From positions 124,001-188,000 of the forward strand of contig NZ_JAMBOX010000004.1 of the NCBI RefSeq assembly GCF_023715785.1: DNA of 64,000 nt, written 5' to 3'. The notes under the pieces are model-generated. The model was not told the DNA's origin. It saw nothing but the letters and a program-made list of their open reading frames with translations, and ran no database searches. This stretch comes from Neobacillus niacini. Its GTDB lineage: Bacteria > Bacillota > Bacilli > Bacillales > Cytobacillaceae. Shown here piece after piece: positions 11,248-21,975 of this stretch. Both the position numbers and the translations under genes were made by a program. Every line of letters starts with the position of its first letter. The stretch's first letter is position 1.

Positions 11248-11421
11248 TTAAAATTTACGTTTTCTAGCTGCTTCAGACTTTTTCTTACGTTTTACACTTG
11301 GCTTTTCGTAGAATTCGCGCTTTCTTGCCTCTTGCAAAGTACCAGTTTTTGATACAGAACGTTTGAAGCGACGAAGAGCATCTTCAAGCGATTCGTTTTT
11401 ACGAACGACGGTTTTAGACAT
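11248..11421 (-). CDS. rpsU: 30S ribosomal protein S21
   Basis: A 57-residue, highly basic ribosomal protein starting [20 protein letters not shown], identical in layout to S21. The frame is open 8 codons upstream, but AGGGAGGGAAAGAGG directly precedes the ATG at 11421. The C-terminal half is almost all Lys/Arg. A strong SigA promoter lies 56 nt upstream. Confidence 0.97.
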
Positions 11422-11476
11422 CCTCTTTCCCTCCCTCCGAAACACAACACACTTACATCAATCCATGTACCTTGCA

Positions 11477-11505
11477 ATTATAATATAACCTTGATACAAG
11501 GTCAA
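11477..11505 (-). promoter_or_regulatory. SigA promoter for rpsU-yqeY
   Basis: Minus strand: TTGACC (11500-11505), 17 nt, TATAAT (11477-11482). The start is predicted about 50 nt before rpsU. Confidence 0.8.
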
Positions 11506-11626
11506 CTGTATTTCACAATCCTTAGAACTTTGTACTCAGTTTTTATGCACAATCCTGTTATTTTTGATTGAATGTGACATGTCCTATTCTATCAGGCCAT
11601 ACAATGATTGCAGGGGGGCCTAAGAC

Positions 11627-12562
11627 ATGCTGTACATATTATTATTTGTTCTTTGCATTTTATTATTTCTTTTTGGAATGACGATTATCAGGTTTGGGTT
11701 ATTCAATTTATCCGCTAATAAATTGAAAACATGGCTGATTAAGCTAACCAGTACGCCGTTAAAGGGAATGGTTACCGGGACGCTTATTACCGCTCTTTTG
11801 CAAAGCAGTTCTGCTGTAATGGTGATAACAATCGGGCTGATCTCTGCCAGAATTATGACTTTTCCTCAATCAATCGGCATTATTCTAGGCACCAATATCG
11901 GCACTACTTTTAAAACGGAATTAATTACCTTTAATATAGATGCAGTCTTGGTACCTTTTGCAATTATTGGCGCTTCGCTCATTTTATTTCCCAACAAGAA
12001 GGCAAGAAGTATCGGGATGCTCCTTTTTGGGATTGCCTCTGTTTTTACAGCAATGAAAGGTTTTGAAATGCTTGCCCAACCGTTAACATCGATGAATGTC
12101 ATCCATCAATTTATCCTCTCGATTAATGACAATATTTTGTTGAGCTTGTTGACGGGGATGTTCATTACCTCGGTCATTCAATCGAGCACGGCGATGACAG
12201 GGATTGCGATGGGCTTCTTGACCGCAGGGCTGCTGCAATTGGATGCAGGGATTGCGATTGTGTTTGGGGCCAATATCGGTACTTGCATCACCGCCTTGAT
12301 TGCTTCGTTTGGCGGAGGAAAAGAGTCAAAACTGGCAGCCTACGCCCATGTCTGGCTGAACGTATTCGGCGTCCTGTTATTTGTACCACTAATTCCGTTT
12401 CTGACCGAGAATGCACCGCTCTTGGCGGCACGAAAAGAGGTGCAGCTTGCACACATCAGCGTTATATTTAATGTCGTTTCCTCACTTCTGGTCCTGCCTT
12501 TCGCCGTAAAATTTGGCGAGATGATTTTGTTTATCCATGACCGCAACCGAAGGACCCAATAA
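11627..12562 (+). CDS. yqeW: Na/Pi-cotransporter family protein YqeW
   Basis: A 311-residue integral membrane protein with about eight to nine helices and the two inverted QSSS/QSST repeats that mark the sodium/phosphate cotransporter II family (LLQSSSAVMV near residue 65 and VIQSSTAMTG near 185). Each is followed by a GxNIGT motif (LGTNIGTT, FGANIGTC). The ATG follows AGGGGGG. It is transcribed against its neighbours and shares a bidirectional terminator with mtaB. Actual phosphate transport is inferred from the family. Confidence 0.9.
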   Translation: MLYILLFVLCILLFLFGMTIIRFGLFNLSANKLKTWLIKLTSTPLKGMVTGTLITALLQSSSAVMVITIGLISARIMTFPQSIGIILGTNIGTTFKTELITFNIDAVLVPFAIIGASLILFPNKKARSIGMLLFGIASVFTAMKGFEMLAQPLTSMNVIHQFILSINDNILLSLLTGMFITSVIQSSTAMTGIAMGFLTAGLLQLDAGIAIVFGANIGTCITALIASFGGGKESKLAAYAHVWLNVFGVLLFVPLIPFLTENAPLLAARKEVQLAHISVIFNVVSSLLVLPFAVKFGEMILFIHDRNRRTQ

Positions 12563-12570
12563 CGAAATAA

Positions 12571-12602
12571 GGGCGCCACATAGTTACGTGGCACCCTTTT
12601 AA
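12571..12602. terminator. Bidirectional terminator between yqeW and mtaB
   Basis: Stem GGGCGCCAC (12571-12579) with GTGGCACCC (12588-12596), flanked by TTTTAATT on the plus side and ending convergently at both genes. Confidence 0.75.
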
Positions 12603-13976
12603 TTAAATCGCTGCTTCTTCTTTTGTAAATACTTCTTGTTTAACAGCCGCTGTATCCTCAACAACCCGGACAAACTGGCCTTCGTTGTACGGATAGCCCG
12701 CCTTGGTGATTTTAACTTTTACGATTTTTCCAACCATGTCCCCAGACGCTGGGAACACAACCTTCAGGTAATTATCTGTGTAGCCCACATACAGACCAGG
12801 AGTTTCCGATTCTTTGAATTCTTCTTCAGGAATGACCTCAAGAACTTCGCCTTCAAACTTTGAAGCGTACTCCTTGGCCAATTGATCTGAGAGAGTAATG
12901 AGGCGGTGTACGCGCTCATTTTTAACGTCTTCATCCACTTGGTCATCCATTCTTGCCGCTGGAGTGCCGGTCCGTTTCGAATAAGGGAACACGTGGAGCT
13001 CGGAAAACTTATGCTCATTAATAAAATTATAGGTCTCCATAAATTCTTCCTCGGTTTCACCAGGGAAGCCTACAATAACGTCGGAGGTAACCGCAAGGCC
13101 TGGAAGCACTTCCTTCAAACGCTCTAGGCGCTCTGCGAAAAATTCCATCGTATATTTTCGGCGCATTCTCTTTAAAACCGTATTGGAACCGGACTGAATC
13201 GGAATATGAAGATGACGCACAACAATATTGGAATGATTGATAACATCAATGACCTCATCGGTGATTTGGCTTGCTTCAATCGAAGAAATGCGCAGTCTCT
13301 CCAGTCCCTTAACTTGGGCTTCTAAATCACGCAGCAGCATGGCAAGATTGTAATCCTTCATATCCTCGCCGTAGCCGCCTGTATGAATCCCGGTCAAGAC
13401 GATTTCCTGATAGCCTGCATCGACCAATTGCTGTGCCTGGCGGATGACTTCCTTCGGATCACGCGATCTCATTAAACCACGTGCCCATGGAATGATACAG
13501 AAGGTACAAAAGTTGTTGCAGCCTTCTTGGATTTTTAATGAGGCACGAGTTCTGTCGGTAAATGAAGGAACATCAAGTTCTTCGTAAACGCGGTTTTTCA
13601 TAATATTACCGACACCATTAATTGGCTGGCGCTCTTGCTTATATTGCTCGATATAGTCAAGCATTTTGATACGGTCTTGTGTCCCGACAACAACATCAAC
13701 GCCAGGGATGGCCATAATTTCGGCAGGAGAAGTCTGCGCATAACAGCCAGTTACGCAAATGACAGCATCCGGATTTTTCCGGACAGCCCGTCTAATCACC
13801 TGGCGGCTTTTTTTATCGCCGGTATTTGTTACAGTACAAGTATTAATAATATATACATCAGAAATGGATTCAAAGTCCACCCTCTCGTAGCCCTCTTGCT
13901 TAAACAACTGCCAGATGGCTTCTGTTTCATAGTGGTTCACTTTGCAGCCTAATGTATGAAACGCAACTGTTGGCAT
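12603..13976 (-). CDS. mtaB: tRNA N6-threonylcarbamoyladenosine(37)-C2 methylthiotransferase MtaB
   Basis: Radical-SAM enzyme that converts t6A37 to ms2t6A37 in tRNAs reading ANN codons. The N-terminal UPF0004 domain has the three cluster cysteines (LGCKVN, NTCTVT, TGCYAQ); the radical-SAM CxxxCxxC appears as CNNFCTFC near residue 147; a TRAM domain closes the protein. The in-frame GTG at 13988 lies in the SD itself (GAGGTGAG), so the ATG at 13976 is used (457 residues, MPTVAFHTLGC). It follows rsmE closely: two translation-related modification enzymes. Confidence 0.95.
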   Translation of the reverse strand: MPTVAFHTLGCKVNHYETEAIWQLFKQEGYERVDFESISDVYIINTCTVTNTGDKKSRQVIRRAVRKNPDAVICVTGCYAQTSPAEIMAIPGVDVVVGTQDRIKMLDYIEQYKQERQPINGVGNIMKNRVYEELDVPSFTDRTRASLKIQEGCNNFCTFCIIPWARGLMRSRDPKEVIRQAQQLVDAGYQEIVLTGIHTGGYGEDMKDYNLAMLLRDLEAQVKGLERLRISSIEASQITDEVIDVINHSNIVVRHLHIPIQSGSNTVLKRMRRKYTMEFFAERLERLKEVLPGLAVTSDVIVGFPGETEEEFMETYNFINEHKFSELHVFPYSKRTGTPAARMDDQVDEDVKNERVHRLITLSDQLAKEYASKFEGEVLEVIPEEEFKESETPGLYVGYTDNYLKVVFPASGDMVGKIVKVKITKAGYPYNEGQFVRVVEDTAAVKQEVFTKEEAAI

Positions 13977-13984
13977 TGTTTTTC

Positions 13985-14734
13985 TCACCTCAGTAATTCA
14001 AAATGATAGGAAATGGCGGCCAGTGTGTATAACGGTGCCGTTTCCGTTCTTAAAATGCGCGGACCCAAGCCGCATAAGGTAAAACCATTGTTCTGCAGCT
14101 GTTCGACCTCTGCTTCAGCCAGGCCGCCTTCAGGGCCAAACACTAGCAATAGTGATTCACCTTGTTTCATTTGCTTTAGGACGGCCGAAAAAGCGGAAGC
14201 TTCCCCGTTCCTGCTTTCCTCTTCAAAAGCTGCCAATTTATAATCAAACTCTTTGCCGAGTGCAAGCAATTGTTTAAAACTTGCTGGTGCTTTTACATCG
14301 GGAATTCTCGTCCGATGGGACTGTTCGGCGGCTTCTTTGGCAATTTTTTGCCATCTGTCTATTTTTTTCGCCGCTTTCTTGTCATCCCATTTGACTACCG
14401 ACCGGACCCCGGCAAACGGAATAAATTCTCGGGCTCCCAGCTCGGTTCCCTTTTGAATAATCCATTCCAGCTTGTCGCCTTTCGGAAGACCGCTGGCGAT
14501 GGTCACAGATATCGGCAATTCAGGATTCTCTTCTTTCCATTGTACAACCTCAGCAACAACACTTTCATCGGTAATTTCTGCAAGTTTGCACACGGCCTGT
14601 TTTCCATCAGGACCGACACAAATGATTTGATCACCAACCACCATCCGCATAACCTTAATAATATGGTGACGGTCCTCGGCTTCGATGAAAAAACAGCCAT
14701 TGCTTGCCCGATGTTGGACAAAGTAGCGTTGCAT
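13985..14734 (-). CDS. rsmE: 16S rRNA (uracil(1498)-N3)-methyltransferase RsmE
   Basis: SPOUT-fold enzyme that methylates U1498 of 16S rRNA. The 249-residue protein starts MQRYFVQHRA, carries the PUA-like N-terminal part and the knotted SAM site (LVFGPEGGLAEAEVEQL, then LGPRILRTETAPLYTLAA near the C-terminus), all diagnostic for RsmE. It directly precedes mtaB. A hairpin separates it from prmA, so partial transcriptional independence is possible. Confidence 0.95.
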   Translation of the reverse strand: MQRYFVQHRASNGCFFIEAEDRHHIIKVMRMVVGDQIICVGPDGKQAVCKLAEITDESVVAEVVQWKEENPELPISVTIASGLPKGDKLEWIIQKGTELGAREFIPFAGVRSVVKWDDKKAAKKIDRWQKIAKEAAEQSHRTRIPDVKAPASFKQLLALGKEFDYKLAAFEEESRNGEASAFSAVLKQMKQGESLLLVFGPEGGLAEAEVEQLQNNGFTLCGLGPRILRTETAPLYTLAAISYHFELLR

Positions 14735-14800
14735 AAAATTGCACCCTCTCTTAAACGTTTTACGCTTTATTTTACTAGAGATAGGAAAACATTGAAAGCA

Positions 14801-14832
14801 AAAAATAAAAAGGGGACCAATTATCCCCCCTT
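14801..14832 (-). terminator. Probable terminator after prmA
   Basis: Minus strand AAGGGG (14827-14832 side) pairs with CCCCTT (14810-14815 side) across a short loop, followed by TTTATTTTTT. Confidence 0.5.
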
Positions 14833-14844
14833 AAGCCTCTATCA

Positions 14845-15786
14845 TTATAACCGTTTAGAAATAATCGCAACCCAATCTTCCATTAAGATTGTTTCGACAA
14901 TTTCGAAACCGGAAGCAATTAATGCTTCTTTAACCAAGTCTTTCTTCGGTTGAATAATGCCGGAAGTAATAAAGAATCCACCTGGTTTAACAACCCGAGC
15001 TGCATCATCGGTAAATCTCACGATGACTTCGGCTAAAATATTTGCGACAATAACGTCTGCAGCCCCTCCCTCCACATTATCAAGAAGGTTATTTTGGGAT
15101 ACAGTCACAATATTACTGACTTTATTTAACTTTATATTTAATTTCGCCTGGGTTACGGCGACCTCATCCAAATCAAATGCCTGGATTTCTTTTGCCCCGA
15201 GCATGGCAGCAGCAATGCTTAAAACGCCAGACCCGGTTCCGACATCGATGACTTTGTCCCCTTGTTTCACCGTTCTCTCAAGGGCTTGGATACACATCAC
15301 CGTGGTAGGGTGTGTCCCAGTTCCAAAAGCCATGCCCGGGTCTAATTCAATGATTAATTCATCACTGCTGACAGGCTCATAGATTTCCCATGTTGGTACA
15401 ATCGTAAAGCGATTGGAAATTTTAACCGGATTATAATATTTCTTCCAGGCGGTAGCCCACTCTTCCTCATTTACCTCGCTGATTGTGACGGTGTTTAAGC
15501 CTACATCTATATCATAAAGGATGAGGTTATTGATTGATTCTTTTATAGCTTCTACCGTTTCACCCAAGAAACTATTAACCGGCAGATAGGCTTTAACGAT
15601 AACACCTTCCACGGGATAATCATCCGGATTGAGCTGGTAGATTTCACCGAATTGATCTTCTCTTTCTTTTGTCAACTCAAATGGATCTTCAATCACTACA
15701 CCGCTCGCTCCGGCTTCGTGCAGTATATGTGATATAGGTTCAATCGCTTCATTCGTTGTATGGATACTTATCTCGGACCACTTCAT
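14845..15786 (-). CDS. prmA: Ribosomal protein L11 methyltransferase PrmA
   Basis: SAM-dependent enzyme that methylates ribosomal protein L11. The 313 residues comprise a small N-terminal recognition domain starting [10 protein letters not shown] and a Rossmann methyltransferase domain with the SAM motif [15 protein letters not shown] near residue 180 and the NILAEV motif near 248. It lies 17 nt after dnaJ, the conserved heat-shock operon extension in Bacillus. Confidence 0.95.
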   Translation of the reverse strand: MKWSEISIHTTNEAIEPISHILHEAGASGVVIEDPFELTKEREDQFGEIYQLNPDDYPVEGVIVKAYLPVNSFLGETVEAIKESINNLILYDIDVGLNTVTISEVNEEEWATAWKKYYNPVKISNRFTIVPTWEIYEPVSSDELIIELDPGMAFGTGTHPTTVMCIQALERTVKQGDKVIDVGTGSGVLSIAAAMLGAKEIQAFDLDEVAVTQAKLNIKLNKVSNIVTVSQNNLLDNVEGGAADVIVANILAEVIVRFTDDAARVVKPGGFFITSGIIQPKKDLVKEALIASGFEIVETILMEDWVAIISKRL

Positions 15787-15803
15787 TTTGCCAGCCCCAA
15801 TCC

Positions 15804-16943
15804 TTATTCGCCCTTAAAGGCGCGCTTTACTTTTGAGAAAAAACTCTCCTCGTGTTCACCAAGCGGTGTTGAACCGCTGATGTCGGCGAATTCACGCAGT
15901 AGCTGCTTTTGTTTGTCGCTTAGCTTTGTCGGTGTAATAATCCGAACCTGAATATGTTGGTCCCCAACACCATAGCCGCGGACATTTGGCACCCCTTTGC
16001 CTTTTAAACGGAATCTTGTTCCCGTCTGTGTTCCGGCTGGAATTTTAAGTTTCACTTTTCCATGCAGCGTAGGTACCTCAATTTCATCTCCCAGTGCGGC
16101 CTGGACAAATGTTAATGGCATCTCGCAATAAATGTCATCGCCATCTCTTTCGAAAAACTCATGCTCGCGGACATGGAAAACTACATATAAGTCTCCTGCA
16201 GGGCCGCCGTTAACGCCTGCTTCTCCTTGTCCAGCCATGCGCAACTGCTGCCCATCGTCAATCCCGGCAGGAATTTTGACATGAATTTTCTTGCGTTTCT
16301 TCACTTTGCCCGCCCCGCCACAGGTTGAACACTTGTGTTTAATATCCTTGCCTGTTCCATTACAGTGATGGCATGTTCTGCGGTTCACAATTCTGCCAAA
16401 TGGCGTATTCTGCTCGACGCTTACTTGGCCGGACCCTTGGCAATGCTTACAGGTTTCAGGCTTCGTTCCAGGTTTGGCTCCGGATCCATGGCATGTTTCA
16501 CAAGTTTCCTCACGCGGAATTTCAATATCAGTCTCCTTGCCAAACGCCGCTTCCTCGAAAGAAAGGGTCATTGTGTATTGCAGGTCTGCACCTTGTCTTG
16601 GAGCGTTTGGATCCCTACGCCGGGAACCTCCTCCTCCGCCACCGAAGAAGGTATTGAAAATATCCTCAAAACCGCCAAAGCCGCCAAAATCTCCACCACC
16701 GCCAAAACCGCCAAAGCCTTGATTCGGATCGGCATGGCCGAACTGATCATAATGCGCCTTTTTTTGGTCATCGCTTAATACTTCATAAGCTTCCGCGATT
16801 TCTTTAAATTTATCCGCCGCATCCGGCTCTTTATTAATATCTGGATGATATTGTTTAGATAGTTTGCGATAAGCCTTTTTAATTTCATCCTTTGAGGCGC
16901 TTTTGCTTACCCCCAGCACCTCATAGTAATCCCGTTTACTCAT
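15804..16943 (-). CDS. dnaJ: Chaperone protein DnaJ
   Basis: Hsp40 co-chaperone that stimulates DnaK ATPase. The 379-residue protein has the J domain with HPD (residues about 33-35), a Gly/Phe-rich linker (about 75-125), four CxxCxGxG zinc repeats ([32 protein letters not shown]; about 147-205) and the C-terminal substrate-binding domain. The frame is open 8 codons upstream, but GGGAGTGG is placed for the ATG at 16943. It is separated from dnaK by a hairpin, as in B. subtilis, so dnaJ expression probably depends partly on readthrough. Confidence 0.97.
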   Translation of the reverse strand: MSKRDYYEVLGVSKSASKDEIKKAYRKLSKQYHPDINKEPDAADKFKEIAEAYEVLSDDQKKAHYDQFGHADPNQGFGGFGGGGDFGGFGGFEDIFNTFFGGGGGGSRRRDPNAPRQGADLQYTMTLSFEEAAFGKETDIEIPREETCETCHGSGAKPGTKPETCKHCQGSGQVSVEQNTPFGRIVNRRTCHHCNGTGKDIKHKCSTCGGAGKVKKRKKIHVKIPAGIDDGQQLRMAGQGEAGVNGGPAGDLYVVFHVREHEFFERDGDDIYCEMPLTFVQAALGDEIEVPTLHGKVKLKIPAGTQTGTRFRLKGKGVPNVRGYGVGDQHIQVRIITPTKLSDKQKQLLREFADISGSTPLGEHEESFFSKVKRAFKGE

Positions 16944-17002
16944 GATTACCACTCCCGAATCTTTCACATAAAGATTATTCTAACACCCATAGGGGGGGAT
17001 AG

Positions 17003-17040
17003 CAATGAAAAAGCCAAAGCCTTTAGCCTGACTTTGACTT
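17003..17040 (-). terminator. Hairpin terminator between dnaK and dnaJ
   Basis: Minus strand 11-bp stem with three G-U pairs (AAGTCAAAGTC, 17030-17040, with GGCTTTGGCTT, 17011-17021), followed by TTTCATTG. Imperfect, so partial readthrough into dnaJ is likely. Confidence 0.6.
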
Positions 17041-17064
17041 TTTCATCGATTACCTATTTAGAAA

Positions 17065-18921
<1,857 letters not shown>

Positions 18922-18931
18922 TTATGTAACC

Positions 18932-19549
18932 TTATTGGTTTACTTTTACCATTGATGGTCTGATGACCCGATCCTTTAATAAATACCCTTTTTGGAACTC
19001 CTGGATCACTGCTCCAGGGCCAAAGTTTTCATCCTCACCTTGCATGACGGCATGATGGAACTGTGGATCAAATTCTTTGCCTACTGCCTCAATTGGTTCT
19101 ACGCCTTCCTTTTTCAAAGCTTCCAACAGGCTGCGATAAACCATTTCCACTCCTTGAAGCAATGCCTTTGTTTGTTCATTGTCAGCCTCCATCACAAGCG
19201 CTCTTTCAAAGTTATCGAGGACTGGCAGCAAATCGGTCACCAATTTCTGCGCTCTATATTTTTCTGCCGCTTCCTGGTCTAAACGGGTACGGCGGCGGAA
19301 ATTATCAAAGTCGGCATGCAGGCGCAAATATTTATTTTCAGCCTCTTCAAGCTTGCCCTGCAACAGTTGGATTTCTTTTTGTAGTTCTTCAGTCGCAGCA
19401 TCTGTCGCATCGCTTTGTTCAGCCTCAACTTCAATGGCTTGGTCGATGGACATTCCTTCGTTTGATGCTGTTTCCTCAGTAAGTTCACCATTTTTATTGA
19501 CAATTTCTTCTGCCTCAGTATTCACTGCGGAGTTTTTTTCTTTCGTCAA
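18932..19549 (-). CDS. grpE: Nucleotide exchange factor GrpE
   Basis: Releases ADP from DnaK. The 205-residue protein has an acidic, poorly conserved N-terminus (about 1-55), a long coiled coil (about 55-110, starting at [23 protein letters not shown] region) and the beta-domain with the family motif [21 protein letters not shown]. The in-frame GTG at 19558 is part of the SD (GGGAGGTG), so the TTG at 19549, 7 nt after the SD, is preferred. A hairpin lies between hrcA and grpE. Confidence 0.95.
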   Translation of the reverse strand: MTKEKNSAVNTEAEEIVNKNGELTEETASNEGMSIDQAIEVEAEQSDATDAATEELQKEIQLLQGKLEEAENKYLRLHADFDNFRRRTRLDQEAAEKYRAQKLVTDLLPVLDNFERALVMEADNEQTKALLQGVEMVYRSLLEALKKEGVEPIEAVGKEFDPQFHHAVMQGEDENFGPGAVIQEFQKGYLLKDRVIRPSMVKVNQ

Positions 19550-19604
19550 CTTACTCACCTCCCTTAAAGGAAAAAATTGATAAGTTATTTTCTTTCACGG
19601 TAAT

Positions 19605-19628
19605 AGGGTGAAATAGAAATTTCACCCT
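19605..19628 (-). other. Intercistronic hairpin between hrcA and grpE
   Basis: Perfect 10-bp stem AGGGTGAAAT/ATTTCACCCT with a 4-nt loop. There is no T-run after it, so it looks more like an mRNA processing or stability element than a terminator. Confidence 0.45.
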
Positions 19629-19645
19629 TATCAATATGACCGGCT

Positions 19646-20680
19646 CTATTTTAAATGATACAGCCTAGTTAAAACCGATGTTAAATCCCTGCTTAACAAT
19701 TGCAATAAACTGATTACCCGAGAATATTCCATTCTAGTGGGACCTAAAATGGCGATCGTTCCCAGCTTTTCCGTTCCTGCAGAATAGGTAGCGGTAATCA
19801 AACTGCAGTCTTCCATCACGCTATTTTCATTTTCACTGCCAATCTTTACGTTTATTCCTGCCGATTTGCTTCTGATCAAGTTGGAAATCCATTCTTCCTG
19901 GTCAATCATCATAAAAAGATTGCGCACCTTGTCGATGTCATGGAATTCCGGCAAGGTTAACATATTGGTCTTCCCAGCGAAGAAAAGCTTCTCGCTGATC
20001 GGCACTTTAAAGGTCTCCGCAATATTGTGCAGCATGAAATCATAGTTATGAATATGCTGTTTAAGCAGCATCGCCACTTCTTTATAAATTTTATCATGCA
20101 GTTCGCTAAGCGGCGCTCCAGACAGACGGTCGTTCAAAATGTTAACCGTCTTTTCCAAATCACCCGCATCCATTGAAGCTGGTAAAGAAACTGTCCGGTT
20201 TTCAACATGACCGGTATCCGTGACAAGAATGGCGACAGCTGTTTCTTTATTCAACGGGATAATTTGGATTTTCTTTAATTTATTCACGTTTACAGCTGGA
20301 CCAAGAACGATTGACGTATAATTTGTCATCTCAGATAAAATCTTTGCAGAGCGCTGAATGATTGTTTCAAATTCAAAAATCTTCTCTGCAAAAATAGATT
20401 GAATAATCGAGATATCCTGGTTATTCAACACTTGAGGCGAGAGTAAATGGTCTACATAATATCGATAACCTTTTTCCGATGGAACACGTCCTGAAGAGGT
20501 ATGGGGTTTTTCAATAAACCCCATCTCTTCCAAATCGGCCATTTCATTACGAATGGTTGCCGAGCTTAATGATATTTCCTCTTTTTTCGACAAGCTTCTT
20601 GAGCCGACTGGTTGCGCAGATCGAATAAAGTCATCAACAATAACCTGAAGAATCAACAATTGACGATCTGTTAACAACAT
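19646..20680 (-). CDS. hrcA: Heat-inducible transcription repressor HrcA
   Basis: Represses class I heat-shock operons by binding CIRCE. The 344-residue protein has an N-terminal winged helix (residues 1-75, with [19 protein letters not shown] as recognition part), a GAF-like core and a C-terminal dimerisation region. It is the first gene of the operon and has a perfect CIRCE operator 13 nt before its ATG, so it autoregulates hrcA-grpE-dnaK-(dnaJ). Confidence 0.97.
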   Translation of the reverse strand: MLLTDRQLLILQVIVDDFIRSAQPVGSRSLSKKEEISLSSATIRNEMADLEEMGFIEKPHTSSGRVPSEKGYRYYVDHLLSPQVLNNQDISIIQSIFAEKIFEFETIIQRSAKILSEMTNYTSIVLGPAVNVNKLKKIQIIPLNKETAVAILVTDTGHVENRTVSLPASMDAGDLEKTVNILNDRLSGAPLSELHDKIYKEVAMLLKQHIHNYDFMLHNIAETFKVPISEKLFFAGKTNMLTLPEFHDIDKVRNLFMMIDQEEWISNLIRSKSAGINVKIGSENENSVMEDCSLITATYSAGTEKLGTIAILGPTRMEYSRVISLLQLLSRDLTSVLTRLYHLK

Positions 20681-20692
20681 TCATCACCTCTG

Positions 20693-20719
20693 TTAGCACT
20701 CACTTTAAACGAGTGCTAA
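20693..20719. promoter_or_regulatory. CIRCE operator (HrcA binding site)
   Basis: A perfect match to TTAGCACTC-N9-GAGTGCTAA: arms at 20693-20701 and 20711-20719. It sits a few nucleotides after the predicted transcription start, where HrcA blocks initiation or elongation. Confidence 0.97.
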
Positions 20720-20731
20720 TTATATTAATAA

Positions 20732-20759
20732 ATTATCAAATAAGAGGGGATGGTGTCAA
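20732..20759 (-). promoter_or_regulatory. SigA promoter of the hrcA operon
   Basis: Minus strand TTGACA (20754-20759), 16 nt, GATAAT (20732-20737). The -35 overlaps the hemW stop codon region, and CIRCE follows immediately downstream. Confidence 0.75.
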
Positions 20760-21898
20760 TTAGATACCCCTAAAAATGCTTGAAAAACTTCATTCCCCAA
20801 AAGTCGGCCCCTTTTCGTCAGGCGGATTCGGTCTCCTTCCAGTTCCAGCAATCCTTTGGTGACTAAGTCTGTTATTTCGTTCTTAAAGATTTCGCCTGGG
20901 TCTTGTGCAAATTTTTCAATAAAGTGTTTAACGGAAACTCCGTCCGTCTTACGCAAACCCAGGAACATCTCCTCTTCCATTTGTTCTGCCGTTGATACGG
21001 AATTTACTTCAAGGACTGGCAGTTCCCCACCGGTAATCCGGTCGATGTATTTTTTCACCGGAGCGATATTTGAGCGCCTAAACCCATTCAAATAGCTATG
21101 TGCGCCCGCACCAAAGCCATAATAATGTTCATTATTCCAATACGTCAGGTTATGCCTGCTTTCATATCCAGGGATAGAAAAATTGCTGATTTCATATTGG
21201 TGAAAGCCGCGTTTTTCCATCTCTTCCATCACCAGTTCATACATTTGCGCCTCGATATCCTCTCCAGGTGTCGGAAGCTTGCCTTTTTTCATCAGGTTAT
21301 AAAAAACCGTTTTTGGCTCTATGATTAAGGAATACGCCGAAAAATGTTGAATATCTAACGAAAAGGCAGTAGTTACTGTTTGTTTGAAATCCTCCAAAGT
21401 TTGAGTTGGCAAGCTATAAATCAGATCAATGCTGATATTTTTGAATCCGACGGACTTTGCCAATTCAATTGTCTTAAAAACATCCTTTGCCCGGTGGACG
21501 CGGCCGATTTTTTCCAACAGCTTGTCATTGAAGGTTTGGACGCCGAGGCTCAAGCGGTTTACTCCTGCCTCCTTTAATATTTGTAATTTATCCTTTGATA
21601 AATCACCGGGGTTGGCCTCAAACGTAAATTCCAGATTTTCTGATTGCGGCAGTTGGCGATTAATACTTTCACAAAAACTGTAAAGCTGCTTTTCATCTAA
21701 AGAAGTAGGAGTGCCGCCACCGACAAAAATTGTTTCCAATTCGGTTGTTGGATAGCGCTGAAGTGTCTGTTTCATTTCTTGTTGCATTGCCTGTAAGTAC
21801 TCATCAACAGGCTGACCTTTTAAAAACACCTTATTAAAATCGCAATAATGGCAAATATGCTCACAAAAAGGAATATGAAGATATGCCGCTTTAATCAT
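20756..21898 (-). CDS. hemW: Radical SAM heme chaperone HemW
   Basis: HemN-like radical-SAM protein that binds and delivers heme; the family was formerly annotated as coproporphyrinogen dehydrogenase. The 380-residue protein has CxxxCxxC at Cys12, Cys16 and Cys19 (FCEHICHYC), followed by Asp-Phe instead of the extra Cys of true HemN. It has GGGTPTS and the HemN C-terminal domain. It sits between lepA and hrcA as in B. subtilis; its 3' end carries the -35 of the hrcA promoter. Confidence 0.93.
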   Translation of the reverse strand: MIKAAYLHIPFCEHICHYCDFNKVFLKGQPVDEYLQAMQQEMKQTLQRYPTTELETIFVGGGTPTSLDEKQLYSFCESINRQLPQSENLEFTFEANPGDLSKDKLQILKEAGVNRLSLGVQTFNDKLLEKIGRVHRAKDVFKTIELAKSVGFKNISIDLIYSLPTQTLEDFKQTVTTAFSLDIQHFSAYSLIIEPKTVFYNLMKKGKLPTPGEDIEAQMYELVMEEMEKRGFHQYEISNFSIPGYESRHNLTYWNNEHYYGFGAGAHSYLNGFRRSNIAPVKKYIDRITGGELPVLEVNSVSTAEQMEEEMFLGLRKTDGVSVKHFIEKFAQDPGEIFKNEITDLVTKGLLELEGDRIRLTKRGRLLGNEVFQAFLGVSN

Positions 21899-21975
21899 CC
21901 GTTACACCTGCTTTTACTTGTAACAAAAAGAGGCAGGGTCTGCCATTGTTTCAGCTTCCCTAACCTCCAGTCCTG

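Noticed and set aside
14270-14953. 227-codon plus-strand ORF over rsmE/prmA
   Set aside because: Antisense shadow of two well-supported genes, low-complexity composition and no SD.
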